Assembly: GCA_017983975.1 (NCBI GenBank)
Contig: JAGOAL010000018.1
Span: 1 to 37,343 of the forward strand
Direction of reading: 5' to 3'
DNA length: 37,343 nucleotides
DNA from: Flavobacterium sp.
GTDB taxonomy: Bacteria > Bacteroidota > Bacteroidia > Flavobacteriales > Flavobacteriaceae
The position numbers and the translations under genes are program-made. Of the stretch, positions 25,228 through 33,995 are shown piece by piece. Every line of letters begins with the position of its first letter. The stretch's first letter is position 1. Below the pieces are notes generated by a model. That model ran no database searches, was not told where the DNA came from, and worked only from the letters and a program-made list of their open reading frames with translations.

Positions 25228-26226
25228 CTATTTTTTAAAAAACAACTCCGGAAAAGCTTCTTGAGGTTTTTGATTTAAAATGAATAGCTTAAAATAGGAC
25301 AAAATAAAACCCTTTCCATATCCATAAAATTGAATAATTGCAGCATAAACAGAATAAAAAGCAATTGTAAGACTTTTATTTTGAATAAATGACCACACCA
25401 GTAAAAGTAAAAAATAACAGCCATACAAAGCAAAAAAATAAGGCCAATTAAAAAGCACTAAAAACGCAGATAAAACAAAACCGATCAAAAACAAACTTGG
25501 AAACCAAAAAGTAATTTTTGCATATTCTGGATACCATTTATTTAAAATAGGTCGGGCTTTACCAAATTTATTAACTTGAATTTGAAACTTATCCCAACTT
25601 ATTCTTCTTTTATGATAGACAAATGCTTCTTTTATCAATTTAGTTTTAAAACCTAAATTCCATAAACGAATAGACAAATCTGGATCTTCTCCAGGATGAA
25701 TATTTCCAAAGCCTTTTGACGCTTCAAAAGCGACTTTAGACAACCCCATATTAAAACTTCTAGGTTGAAATTTATCCATTTTCTCGCTTCCTCCTCTTAT
25801 TCCGCCAGTAGTTAAAAAAGAAGTCATCGTAAAGTTAATTGCTTTTTGAACATCAGAAAATGAAGCTAAGGCAGCATCGGGTCCTCCAAAACAATCAACA
25901 TAATCATTTTTAAGACTTGCACTAACTTTTATTAAATAATCTTCAGGAATAATACAATCCGAATCAAGAATGATGAAATAATCTCCTTTAGCATGAGTCA
26001 TTCCATAATTTCTAGAATCGCCTGGTCCTGAATTTGGCTTGAAAAAATAAGCTATTGATAATTTTGATTGGTATTTTTCAATAATGTGTTCGCATGAAAT
26101 AGTTGAACCATCTTCAATAAGCACTACTTCAAAAGCTGCATCACCATCTAATTTTGACAAACTCTCTAATAATTCATCAATTTCATCTGGCCTATTATAA
26201 ACAGGAATAATAAAAGAAAAATACAT
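25228..26226 (-). CDS. Family 2 glycosyltransferase with C-terminal membrane segments
   Basis: The 332-residue product opens with YFSFIIPVYNRPDEIDELL, the GT-A nucleotide-sugar fold. Asp residues in the DxD-like ILDSDCIIP bind the metal; the acceptor and catalytic region is GEDPDLSIRLWNLGF. After VYHKRRISWDKF, about three hydrophobic segments (about 237-262, 265-282 and 285-315) place the C-terminus in the membrane. Such enzymes move a sugar from a nucleotide donor to a lipid or polysaccharide acceptor at the cytoplasmic face; the donor and product cannot be read here. It starts 27 bp after the fabV terminator and runs into coaE with a 3-bp gap. Confidence 0.9.
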   Translation of the reverse strand: MYFSFIIPVYNRPDEIDELLESLSKLDGDAAFEVVLIEDGSTISCEHIIEKYQSKLSIAYFFKPNSGPGDSRNYGMTHAKGDYFIILDSDCIIPEDYLIKVSASLKNDYVDCFGGPDAALASFSDVQKAINFTMTSFLTTGGIRGGSEKMDKFQPRSFNMGLSKVAFEASKGFGNIHPGEDPDLSIRLWNLGFKTKLIKEAFVYHKRRISWDKFQIQVNKFGKARPILNKWYPEYAKITFWFPSLFLIGFVLSAFLVLFNWPYFFALYGCYFLLLLVWSFIQNKSLTIAFYSVYAAIIQFYGYGKGFILSYFKLFILNQKPQEAFPELFFKK

Positions 26227-26254
26227 GGTTTACATTTTGTACAAAGATATATAA

Positions 26255-26283
26255 AATAAAAAAGTCCCACCTAAGTGGGACTT
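26255..26283 (-). terminator. Terminator after fabV
   Basis: Arms 26262-26270 and 26275-26283 (AAGTCCCAC / GTGGGACTT) make a perfect 9-bp stem. On the - strand it is followed by a run of T, 25 bp after the fabV stop. Confidence 0.9.
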
Positions 26284-26307
26284 CATATATTTTAATGTGA
26301 AATTAAA

Positions 26308-27498
26308 TTATTTTATACTTGGCACTTGCACCATTTCATTAGCATCAGCTAAATAATCAACTCCTTCAAATCCAAAACCAAAAAGGTTTAAGAAATCTTG
26401 TTTATATCCTGCTAAATCTCCTAATTCAACAAGTGATTCTGTTGTAGATTCGATCCATAATTTTGCAATTCTTTCTTGAACATCAGATCGCATTTCCCAA
26501 TCGTCAATTCTAATTCTACCTTGATCGTCTGTAGGAACAGCATTACCTGTAAATAATCGCTGTTGGTATAAACGTTGAATTTGTTCAATACATCCTTCGT
26601 GAATACCTTCGGCTTTCATAATTTTATATAAAAGAGAAATGTATAATGGAATAACTGGAATGGCAGAACTAGCTTGAGTTACAAGTGCTTTATTAACCGA
26701 AACATAGGCTTTTCCATCTAAATCACTTAATTGTTTTGTAATTTCAAATGCAGTAGCTTCTAAATGATCCTTTGCTCTTCCGATGGTTCCTTTTCTGTAG
26801 ACCGCTTCAGTAACTTCTGGTCCAATATAAGAATAAGCAATCGTTTTTGCTCCCGGTGCTAAAACGCCTGCACTTTTTAAAGCATTCATCCACATAGCCC
26901 AATCTTCACCACCCATAACCACAACAGTATTATCAATATCTTCTTGTGTAGCTGGTTCAATGGAAACCTGAGTTACGTTACCTGTATGAAAATCAACGGT
27001 TTTGTTAGTAAAAGTAGTACCAATAGGCTTCAAAGTCGAACGATGTAACACACCTGTAGCTGGATGTTGACGAACTGGTGATGCCAAACTGTAAATCACT
27101 AAATCAACCTGACCTAAATCAGCTTTAATCATTTCAATTGCCTGAGCTTTTACTTCGTTTGAAAAAGCATCTCCATTAATACTTTTTGCATATAAACCCG
27201 CTTTTGTTGCTTCTACCTCAAAGGCTGCAGAGTTGTACCAACCCGGAGAAGCTGTTTTACCTTCAGAAGGTTCTTTTTCAAAAAACACACCAATAGTTGC
27301 AGCATCAGAACCAAAAGCACTTGTAATTCTTGAAGCCAATCCAAAACCAGTTGAAGCTCCAATTACCAATACTTTTTTTGCTCCATCAATTTTTCCTTTT
27401 GATGTAACATATTCAATTTGATTTTTTACATTTTGTTCACAACCTTTTGGATGAGCTGTTAAACAAATAAATCCGCGCATTCTTGGTTCTATTATCAT
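26308..27498 (-). CDS. fabV: Trans-2-enoyl-CoA/ACP reductase FabV
   Basis: The 396-residue product matches the large FabV type. It starts IIEPRMRGFICLTAHPKGC; the NAD-binding GASTGFGLASRI lies near 47-58 and VIYSLASPVRQHP near 135-145. The active-site Tyr234-x8-Lys243 is in YRKGTIGRAK, with the FabV spacing rather than the Tyr-x6-Lys of FabI. GNAVPTDDQGRIRIDDWEM lies near the C-terminus. It reduces the double bond of enoyl-ACP (or -CoA) with NADH, the last step of each fatty acid elongation cycle. FabV enzymes are known to be poorly inhibited by triclosan. It has its own promoter, reaching into the end of recN, and its own terminator. Confidence 0.96.
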   Translation of the reverse strand: MIIEPRMRGFICLTAHPKGCEQNVKNQIEYVTSKGKIDGAKKVLVIGASTGFGLASRITSAFGSDAATIGVFFEKEPSEGKTASPGWYNSAAFEVEATKAGLYAKSINGDAFSNEVKAQAIEMIKADLGQVDLVIYSLASPVRQHPATGVLHRSTLKPIGTTFTNKTVDFHTGNVTQVSIEPATQEDIDNTVVVMGGEDWAMWMNALKSAGVLAPGAKTIAYSYIGPEVTEAVYRKGTIGRAKDHLEATAFEITKQLSDLDGKAYVSVNKALVTQASSAIPVIPLYISLLYKIMKAEGIHEGCIEQIQRLYQQRLFTGNAVPTDDQGRIRIDDWEMRSDVQERIAKLWIESTTESLVELGDLAGYKQDFLNLFGFGFEGVDYLADANEMVQVPSIK

Positions 27499-27539
27499 TT
27501 TTTCTTAGTTTTTAATTTGATTTTAATCTAATTGATTGA

Positions 27540-27570
27540 CAAAAGTAGTCGAAAAAATTAATTCAACAAA
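27540..27570 (-). promoter_or_regulatory. fabV promoter overlapping the 3' end of recN
   Basis: On the - strand TTTG (27570-27567), a 19-bp spacer and TACTTTTG (27547-27540) match the consensus exactly. The -33 part lies within the last codons of recN; the ATG follows about 41 bp after the box. Confidence 0.75.
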
Positions 27571-29210
27571 GCTTTTGCATGTTCTAGTGCCGATGTTGAA
27601 ACGTCTTTACCCGATAACATTTCTGCAATTTGAGCCACTCGCTCTTCTTGAGTTAATAACACTAATTCTGAAACGGTGGTTTCTGCAACACTTCGTTTTA
27701 TAACTTTGTAATGCGTATCTCCTTTCGCTGCAATTTGAGGTAAGTGAGTTATCGCAAAAACCTGCATTGTATGACTCATTTCCTTCATTATCTCTCCCAT
27801 TTTAATTGCAATTTCTCCCGAAACACCGGTGTCAATTTCATCAAAAATTATAGTTGGTAATTTTGAATAATGCGCCAATATTGATTTTATAGCAAGCATA
27901 ATTCGAGACATTTCTCCTCCAGAAGCAACTTTTTTCAAAGCACCAAAACTAGTTCCTTTATTGGCAGAAAAAAGAACATTTAATTCATCTTTTCCGTTTA
28001 TAAAATAATGTTCAGTAGCTAAAATATCAAATTTAAAATTTGCTTCAGCCATTCCTAATTGATCTAAAATTGCTTTTATTTTGGCAATTAAATCAGGTAT
28101 AGCTTTAACTCTATTAGTTGAAATCACTTTAGCAATAGCATCAATTTCTAGTTTAGATTGTTGAATTTGATTTTCTAATTTAGCAATTTGATTTTCTAAT
28201 TCATCCACTTTTAAAACTTTAGAATCTAAATGATCTTGTACTTTTAAAAGTTCTTGCACAGTTTGAACTTGGTGCTTTTTCTGTAAGGTATAAATCGCTT
28301 GAAGCTTAGTATTTACCAACTCTAAGCGTTCAGGATCAGCTATAATTTTATCACTAGTTTGTTCGCACTCATTAATAATATCTTCAATTTCTAAAAAAGC
28401 ACTTTGAAAACGTTCTTGCAATTGGGTATAAATTGGAGAAAAACCGCTTACTTTTTGGAGTGCCACCCTAATTTCCTTCAAATTAACAATTGCACCAAGC
28501 TGCTCTTCATTTGCTATGGAAAGAATTCGAGAAAAATTTTCTTTAATAAACTCAACATTACTTAACTGTTCTTGCGCCTGTTCTAGTTCTTCTTGCTCTC
28601 CATCTTTCAAATTCGCGCTAAGCAATTCGTTTAGCAAAAAGGAATTATATTCATGCTCTTTTTCCAATGTTTGCTTTTCAATCAACATATCATTCAACTG
28701 TTTTTGTTTTGATTTATAAACAGTTAATTGTTTTTGATAAGCAATTACATTTGAACTATTTTCGGCAACTGCATCTATTATTTCGAGTTGATAAGCCGAC
28801 TCTGATAATTCTCTCGTTTGATGTTGTGAATGAATATCCAATAAAAAAGTTCCTAATTCTTGTAATTCTTGAAGGTTTACTGGACTATCATTAATAAAAG
28901 CACGAGATTTACCCGATGGTAAAATTTCTCTTCTAATGATAGTTTTATCTTCATAATCCAAATCATTTTCCTGAAAAAAAGGCTCCAAATGATAGTTCGA
29001 AATCAAAAAAACAGCTTCAATAATACACTTTTGCTCTTTATCTTTTAAGGAAGTTAAATCGGCTCTATTTCCTAATACTAAACCCAATGCACCCAATAAA
29101 ATTGATTTTCCCGCTCCAGTCTCACCAGTAATTACTGAAAATTGATTCGAAAAATCAGTTTCAAGTGATTCGATTAGGGCATAATTTTTTATGGAAAGCG
29201 AAAGTAGCAT
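27558..29210 (-). CDS. recN: DNA repair protein RecN
   Basis: The 550-residue product is an SMC-like ATPase. Walker A is GETGAGKSILLGALGLVLG (about 29-47), followed by IIRREILPSGKSRAFIND. Long coiled-coil arms (about 155-370) are rich in Leu, Glu and Gln. The C-terminal half has the ABC signature SGGEMSRIMLAIKSIL, Walker B TIIFDEIDTGVSGE and ITHLPQIAAKGDTHY. RecN gathers at double-strand breaks and helps hold and join DNA ends in recombination repair. It is last in a five-gene run with bamD, rpoZ, coaBC and porD (28 bp after porD). No terminator separates it from fabV, so some read-through is likely. Confidence 0.97.
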   Translation of the reverse strand: MLLSLSIKNYALIESLETDFSNQFSVITGETGAGKSILLGALGLVLGNRADLTSLKDKEQKCIIEAVFLISNYHLEPFFQENDLDYEDKTIIRREILPSGKSRAFINDSPVNLQELQELGTFLLDIHSQHQTRELSESAYQLEIIDAVAENSSNVIAYQKQLTVYKSKQKQLNDMLIEKQTLEKEHEYNSFLLNELLSANLKDGEQEELEQAQEQLSNVEFIKENFSRILSIANEEQLGAIVNLKEIRVALQKVSGFSPIYTQLQERFQSAFLEIEDIINECEQTSDKIIADPERLELVNTKLQAIYTLQKKHQVQTVQELLKVQDHLDSKVLKVDELENQIAKLENQIQQSKLEIDAIAKVISTNRVKAIPDLIAKIKAILDQLGMAEANFKFDILATEHYFINGKDELNVLFSANKGTSFGALKKVASGGEMSRIMLAIKSILAHYSKLPTIIFDEIDTGVSGEIAIKMGEIMKEMSHTMQVFAITHLPQIAAKGDTHYKVIKRSVAETTVSELVLLTQEERVAQIAEMLSGKDVSTSALEHAKALLN

Positions 29211-29238
29211 AGGTATTAATTACAATTTGATAAATGTA

Positions 29239-30129
29239 TTATCTAATTTTATTCCACTTTTGAGAATTTAACGGAGAAATTCGATTTAATGTTTCAACCA
29301 ATTTTGTAACATCCATTTTTGGTCCGTCTGAAAAAATCGAAACAACTTCATCCACTTTAGCATCAAAAAAAGTTCGCATTAGTAATGAATTAGGACGTAC
29401 TTTTTGAATTTCTAAAAGTGTTTGAATTGATTTAGCAACACCATCTTTACCTTTAACTAAATCCTCTTGCATAAGGTCTAATCCTAACCTATGGTATTCA
29501 TACATTGCAGATCTAAAAGGAGAAAATGTATTAGCTAGTAGGTCTGAAATTAAAAAATTTCTATTGTTATTATTTCCTTCAGATTGGCTCCAACCTTTAT
29601 AACCACTTGTTTGAGCAACATTTACAATATTTGATGCAATTTCTAAATATTTTGTTCCGCCATTTAAAGCAAAAGAATCTTGATCTAGGCCAATAATCAA
29701 ATTAGAATAAAAGGCTAATACAGAAACAAGATTAGAGTTAAAACTATTTTGATCATAAACCATAGTCTCAAACTCTATGAATCTAAACGAAAAATTTTTA
29801 TCGTTAATATTTAAAATAGGTGATGAAAAAGTACTATTATATAAAGGTCTTGAAGACTGCACTTGTAAAGTTGCTTCAAAATCATTTGAACCATATTTTG
29901 AAATATTGATAAAAAAATTACACTCTATTTTTTCAACATCAAGTATTTCTTTATCAGTCCATTTTGTATTATTTAAAAACTCCGTAACTTGCTTTTCAAG
30001 GTTTTTAAACAATTGGGGATTACCATTATTTACCTGCTGATAATTTACAGATACTGAAGCATTTAGTTCTTGTGCTACAAAAAATTGCGAAAAAAACAAT
30101 GTAAAAATGACTACTAAATTACGCTTCAT
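29239..30129 (-). CDS. porD: PorD-type (DUF4835) secreted protein, type IX secretion/gliding-associated
   Basis: The 296-residue product has a signal peptide (1-19, ending FFVAQ) and matches the DUF4835/PorD family: LNASVSVNYQQVNNGNPQLF, VTEFLNNTKWT, FEATLQVQSSRP, FRFIEFETMVYDQNSFNSNL and the C-terminal KVDEVVSIFSDGPKMDVTKL. PorD was found through work on the Porphyromonas gingivalis type IX secretion system; its exact step is not settled. It is probably periplasmic or at the outer membrane. The place between coaBC and recN is, to my knowledge, conserved across Flavobacteriaceae. Its start overlaps the end of coaBC by 11 bp, so the two are translationally linked. Confidence 0.85.
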   Translation of the reverse strand: MKRNLVVIFTLFFSQFFVAQELNASVSVNYQQVNNGNPQLFKNLEKQVTEFLNNTKWTDKEILDVEKIECNFFINISKYGSNDFEATLQVQSSRPLYNSTFSSPILNINDKNFSFRFIEFETMVYDQNSFNSNLVSVLAFYSNLIIGLDQDSFALNGGTKYLEIASNIVNVAQTSGYKGWSQSEGNNNNRNFLISDLLANTFSPFRSAMYEYHRLGLDLMQEDLVKGKDGVAKSIQTLLEIQKVRPNSLLMRTFFDAKVDEVVSIFSDGPKMDVTKLVETLNRISPLNSQKWNKIR

Positions 30130-31330
30130 AATGCTTGATTATTTTATTTATGATATCTATAGCTACTTCTTCCTTAGATTTTAACTCCATTGGTTCAATG
30201 GTAAAATTTCGATCAATAAACGTTACTTTGTTTGTGGGTTGACCAAATCCTGCCCCTTTATCATTCAACGAATTTAAAACAATCAAATCTAAGTTTTTTT
30301 TCTGAATTTTCAACTTAGCATTTTCAATTTCATTTTCGGTTTCTAGTGCAAACCCAATTAAAAATTGTTTTTGTTTTTGTTCTCCGAGAGAAGCTAAAAT
30401 ATCTTCTGTTTTTTCTAATGTAATAGATAACGTAGTTTCTGCCTTTTTTATTTTTTGAAGCGCAACATTTTTAGGTTTATAATCTGCTACAGCAGCAGCA
30501 GCAATTGCGACATCCATGTCTTTATAGTAGCGATGGCAAGCATCATACATTTCTTTTGCAGATTGAACTTTAACTAAATTAATTTGCGAATTTTTTGTTT
30601 GTAAATGAGTTGGCCCTGAAATTAAGGTAACTTCTGCACCCATAATTGCAGCTTTTTCAGCTATATCAAATCCCATTTTGCCTGAAGAATGATTTCCAAT
30701 AAATCGCACAGGATCAATGGCTTCATAAGTTGGACCAGCAGTTACCAATATTTTTTTTCCTTTCAATGGTAATTTACCCAAAATATCCGATTCAATAAAA
30801 GAAACAATAGTTGAAGGTTCGGCCATTCTTCCTTCACCCGACAAGCCACTGGCTAATTCTCCGTTTTCGGCAGGAATTATTATATTCCCAAAAGATGATA
30901 ACTTTTGAAAACTATCTATTGTTGAAGGATGTTTATACATATCTAAGTCCATTGCTGGAGCAAAATATACTGGACATTTTGCAGATAAATAAGTGGCAAT
31001 TAGCAAATTATCACAATTACCGTTAGCCATTTTAGAAAGTGTATTCGCTGTAGCTGGAGCAATAATCATAAGATCTGCCCAAAGGCCTAATTCAACATGA
31101 TTATTCCAAACACCTTTTTCGTCTTCTTCGTTATAAAATGTTGAATACACAGGATTTTTTGAAAGTGTTGCAAGAGTAAGTGGTGTTACAAAATGCAAAG
31201 AAGCAGGCGACATTACAACTTGTACTTGTGCACCTGCTTTTATAAATAATCTAACCAAATGGGCTGTTTTATAAGCAGCTATACCACCAGATATACCTAG
31301 TAAGATTTTTTTACCGCTTAAAACAGACAT
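30119..31330 (-). CDS. coaBC: Phosphopantothenoylcysteine decarboxylase / phosphopantothenate-cysteine ligase
   Basis: The 403-residue product is bifunctional. The N-terminal flavin-dependent decarboxylase (CoaC, 1-185) shows KILLGISGGIAAYKTAHLVR, the catalytic His78 in NNHVEL, and PAMDLDMYKHP. Where E. coli has Asn125 in PAMN and Cys158 in ACG, this protein has Asp128 and Ser161 (ELASGLSGEGRM). The C-terminal ligase (CoaB, 190-403) has KKILVTAGPTYEAIDPVRFI, NHSSGKMGFDIAEKA, AAAVADYKPKN, KIKK and GFALETENE. It joins cysteine to phosphopantothenate using CTP and then decarboxylates the product, two steps of CoA synthesis in the cytosol. It lies 7 bp behind rpoZ and overlaps porD. Confidence 0.96.
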   Translation of the reverse strand: MSVLSGKKILLGISGGIAAYKTAHLVRLFIKAGAQVQVVMSPASLHFVTPLTLATLSKNPVYSTFYNEEDEKGVWNNHVELGLWADLMIIAPATANTLSKMANGNCDNLLIATYLSAKCPVYFAPAMDLDMYKHPSTIDSFQKLSSFGNIIIPAENGELASGLSGEGRMAEPSTIVSFIESDILGKLPLKGKKILVTAGPTYEAIDPVRFIGNHSSGKMGFDIAEKAAIMGAEVTLISGPTHLQTKNSQINLVKVQSAKEMYDACHRYYKDMDVAIAAAAVADYKPKNVALQKIKKAETTLSITLEKTEDILASLGEQKQKQFLIGFALETENEIENAKLKIQKKNLDLIVLNSLNDKGAGFGQPTNKVTFIDRNFTIEPMELKSKEEVAIDIINKIIKHYEA

Positions 31331-31337
31331 AATTTGA

Positions 31338-31652
31338 TTATTTTGAATCTCTGTAGTAGATTTTACCTTCTTCCCACTCTTGAACTGCTAATGCATGTGG
31401 TTTTGGTAATTTTTCATAGAATTTTGAAACTTCGATTTGTTCTTTATTTTCAAAAACCTCTTCTAAGCTATCATTATATGTAGCAAATTCTTCTAATTTT
31501 TCAATTAATTCCTTTTTTATCTCGGTATTAATTTGATTAGCTCTCTTAGACATGATAGTTATCGCTTCATAAATATTTCCAGTAGGTTCTTCTAACTTAC
31601 TTTTGTTGTAAGTAATTGTATTTACTGGAGCACTTGTTTTCTTTAAATCCAT
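31338..31652 (-). CDS. rpoZ: RNA polymerase omega subunit (Bacteroidota type)
   Basis: The 104-residue product fits the Bacteroidota form of omega. A divergent N-terminus (MDLKKTSAPVNTITYNKSKL) is followed by the omega core TGNIYEAITIMSKRANQI, helix EIKKELIEKLEEF, and a lineage-specific tail ending EWEEGKIYYRDSK. Omega helps assemble and hold the beta-prime subunit of RNA polymerase. The gene sits 6 bp behind bamD and 7 bp before coaBC; the omega-coaBC link is widespread in bacteria (rpoZ or its neighbours often adjoin CoA genes). Overall identity with E. coli omega would be low, so the call rests on the core motif and the context. Confidence 0.9.
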   Translation of the reverse strand: MDLKKTSAPVNTITYNKSKLEEPTGNIYEAITIMSKRANQINTEIKKELIEKLEEFATYNDSLEEVFENKEQIEVSKFYEKLPKPHALAVQEWEEGKIYYRDSK

Positions 31653-31658
31653 GATTTT

Positions 31659-32453
31659 TTATTTAGAAAATTGTTGTAATTCTTGTTCAATTGTTGCTAA
31701 CATTTTATCAGCCTCCTCTTTATAAGATGTGTCTGATTTAAATTTAATCAAATTAGCATAAGTAGTTTTAGCATAAGCTAAACGTTCTTGTTTTTTTGAT
31801 TCTATACTGTTAATGGCTAATTTATAAGCCGAATCTAATCTATAATATAACGCTTGTTCTTTGTAAGGTGTTCCTGGGAAATCAGCAATAAAATTATCGA
31901 AAGCTTTTAAAGCGGCTTTAAAATCTGAAATACTATTATATTGTTTTGCAATTTCAAATGCCTTTTTTTCTAACTTTTCTCTTAATTCTTTAACATATTC
32001 ATTTGCTTTAGGCAAATATTCAGAATTTGGATAAGTATCAATAAATTTTTGAACTTTTTCTAATGCTTTATCAGTATCGGTTTGGTCTAAACTGTAAACT
32101 GGTGAAAGTTTATAAAAACATTCTGATGCTAAAAATGAAGCCTCTTCTCTTTTTTCACTTCTTGGATAACTAGCGGCAAAATTTTCAAATTGATAACCCG
32201 CTAAATAATATTGTTTTGTATTGTATAACGATTTTGAATACATGTAAAACAAACGTTCTGCCTGAGGTTTTCCTTTATAAGCAGGAGCAACTTGTTCATA
32301 CAAGCGAATGGCTTTTAAATATTTTCCGCCTTCATACATTTTATTAGCCGCTTCTGTTTTCACAGACACGTCATCAGACTTAATTGCTTTTTGATACTGA
32401 CTGCATGAAGCAAAAAGTATGAGGGTTAGGAAGAAACTGAAAATTTTATTCAT
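31659..32453 (-). CDS. bamD: Outer membrane assembly lipoprotein BamD
   Basis: The 264-residue product has a lipoprotein signal (LFASC, Cys17). Five TPR-like repeats make up the rest: KMYEGGKYLKAIRLYEQVAP, YSKSLYNTKQYYLAGYQFEN, FASECFYKLSP, FIDTYPNSEYLPKA and IADFPGTPYKEQALYYRL. BamD is the second essential part of the Bam machine, which folds beta-barrel proteins into the outer membrane, held at its inner face by lipid. It is first in the run bamD-rpoZ-coaBC-porD-recN, with its own TAAATTTG promoter box about 60 bp upstream. Confidence 0.93.
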   Translation of the reverse strand: MNKIFSFFLTLILFASCSQYQKAIKSDDVSVKTEAANKMYEGGKYLKAIRLYEQVAPAYKGKPQAERLFYMYSKSLYNTKQYYLAGYQFENFAASYPRSEKREEASFLASECFYKLSPVYSLDQTDTDKALEKVQKFIDTYPNSEYLPKANEYVKELREKLEKKAFEIAKQYNSISDFKAALKAFDNFIADFPGTPYKEQALYYRLDSAYKLAINSIESKKQERLAYAKTTYANLIKFKSDTSYKEEADKMLATIEQELQQFSK

Positions 32454-32511
32454 TTTGGTTTTATTTTAACTTTAAAAATATCAATACTACTGATACCTAA
32501 AAAAGCAACTG

Positions 32512-32519
32512 CAAATTTA
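32512..32519 (-). promoter_or_regulatory. Promoter -7 box of the bamD-rpoZ-coaBC-porD-recN operon
   Basis: TAAATTTG on the - strand, 58 bp before the bamD ATG, matches the -7 consensus. No TTG is at ideal spacing upstream, so strength is uncertain. Confidence 0.6.
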
Positions 32520-32551
32520 GATATTATTTACTTACTATAAAAATCTTTTTT

Positions 32552-33430
32552 TTAACTTAATTTTCTAGTGAAATTATGCAATCTTGTTGCTAAGTCATCA
32601 TTTACATTTACAAGAGGTAATCGAAGTGTGTTTTCTGACAAACCTAATGCCTTAAAGACTTCTTTGATTCCTCCAGGATTTCCTTGTTCAAAAATCATAT
32701 CGATACTATCGGCAAGTAAATAATGTAATTTATAAGCTTCGTCTACTTTTCGTTGTAATCCTAAGCGCACCATTTCTGAAAATTCTTTTGGAAAACCTTC
32801 ACCAATTACCGATATTACTCCTGCTCCACCTGCTAAAACCATTGGTAATGTAATCATGTCATCTCCCGAAATTACCAAAAATCCTTCCGGTTTGTTTTGA
32901 ATCAACTTCATGGCTTGGACAATATCTCCAGCTGCTTCTTTGATACCAATAATATTTTTGAAATCATTTGCTAAACGAATTACTGTAGAAGGCAACATAT
33001 TACTTGCTGTTCTTCCAGGTACATTGTAGACAATTACCGGAACCGGAGAAGCTTCAGATACCGCTTTAAAATGTTGGTAAATTCCTTCTTGAGTAGGTTT
33101 ATTATAATAGGGAGACACCGATAAAATTGCTGAAAAATTAGAAAAATCTCTTGATTTTAATTCTTCAACTACTTTCATTGTATTGTTTCCACCTACACCT
33201 AATACCAATGGCAGCCTACCCGCATTTGCGGTTACAATGGTATTGATTACCAATTCTTTTTCTTCGCTTGAAAGAGTTGCTGTTTCAGCGGTAGTACCAA
33301 GTACCACTAAATATTCTACTCCGCCGTCAATAACATAATTTACAATTCTAGTTAATGCTTCAACATCAACCGAAAAATCTTTCTTAAAAGGCGTAACTAA
33401 CGCAACACCAGTACCAATAAATGATTGCAT
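32552..33430 (-). CDS. dapA: 4-hydroxy-tetrahydrodipicolinate synthase
   Basis: The 292-residue product has all DapA hallmarks: [10 protein letters not shown] at 6-15, [11 protein letters not shown] at 44-54, the catalytic Tyr135 in [11 protein letters not shown], and the Schiff-base Lys164 in [27 protein letters not shown] lies further on. It condenses pyruvate with aspartate semialdehyde, the first step specific to lysine and meso-diaminopimelate for peptidoglycan. It starts 1 bp behind the DUF6913 gene, so the two are co-transcribed. A 98-bp gap with a new promoter separates it from bamD. Confidence 0.97.
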   Translation of the reverse strand: MQSFIGTGVALVTPFKKDFSVDVEALTRIVNYVIDGGVEYLVVLGTTAETATLSSEEKELVINTIVTANAGRLPLVLGVGGNNTMKVVEELKSRDFSNFSAILSVSPYYNKPTQEGIYQHFKAVSEASPVPVIVYNVPGRTASNMLPSTVIRLANDFKNIIGIKEAAGDIVQAMKLIQNKPEGFLVISGDDMITLPMVLAGGAGVISVIGEGFPKEFSEMVRLGLQRKVDEAYKLHYLLADSIDMIFEQGNPGGIKEVFKALGLSENTLRLPLVNVNDDLATRLHNFTRKLS

Positions 33431-33431
33431 T

Positions 33432-33950
33432 TTATATTTTGTTTAAAATTTTTAAATATTTGAATAATTCTGAAGTAAACAATTCATATTGATCAACCAA
33501 CATTTTTAAAATAAAATGGTTTACTCTTTTATCAACAGTATCAAAACCTACTTTAAAATTTGCTTTTGATTGAACCGATAATAATACCAATGCGTATTTA
33601 TTTACATCATAATAGTTAATTAATAAATCAAAAGGAGTTTCTAAAAAATCAATAACTTCTTTTTTATTTATTTCACCGGTAAATGAAATGTTTTTTAAAG
33701 ATAAAAATGGGCTAGCTATAATTTCTTTTGACTTAATTTTATCTTTGTAAACTAATATTTTAATTTGTTCTTTATCAATACCTTGCAAAACAATTTGATC
33801 TACTAATGCTTCCGTATTAGAAAAATAAGATTCATCGACAAGCAAGCCTACCGATGCTATTTTTTTCTGTACTAACTGATTTTTTTGTTTTAATAACCTT
33901 TTAGTTACATTTTTTTTTAGAAAAAAATTCTTAATTATCGTATAAAACAT
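33432..33950 (-). CDS. DUF6913 family protein
   Basis: The 172-residue product begins with a basic helix ([18 protein letters not shown]) followed by an alpha/beta domain: [66 protein letters not shown] and [16 protein letters not shown]. This fits the DUF6913 family of Bacteroidota, usually placed directly before dapA as here. No function is established. No membrane segment or signal peptide is convincing. The constant pairing with dapA suggests a link to lysine or cell-wall precursor supply, but nothing in the sequence proves it. Confidence 0.85.
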   Translation of the reverse strand: MFYTIIKNFFLKKNVTKRLLKQKNQLVQKKIASVGLLVDESYFSNTEALVDQIVLQGIDKEQIKILVYKDKIKSKEIIASPFLSLKNISFTGEINKKEVIDFLETPFDLLINYYDVNKYALVLLSVQSKANFKVGFDTVDKRVNHFILKMLVDQYELFTSELFKYLKILNKI

Positions 33951-33969
33951 AGTATTTTTACCTCTCAGA

Positions 33970-33977
33970 CAAAATTA
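33970..33977 (-). promoter_or_regulatory. Candidate -7 box for DUF6913-dapA
   Basis: TAATTTTG on the - strand fits TAnnTTTG, 19 bp before the ATG at 33950, in the 45-bp divergent gap. No clear -33 TTG is present, and no forward promoter for the gene at 33996 was recognised. Confidence 0.5.
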
Positions 33978-33995
33978 TAAATTAAGTCGTTTATT

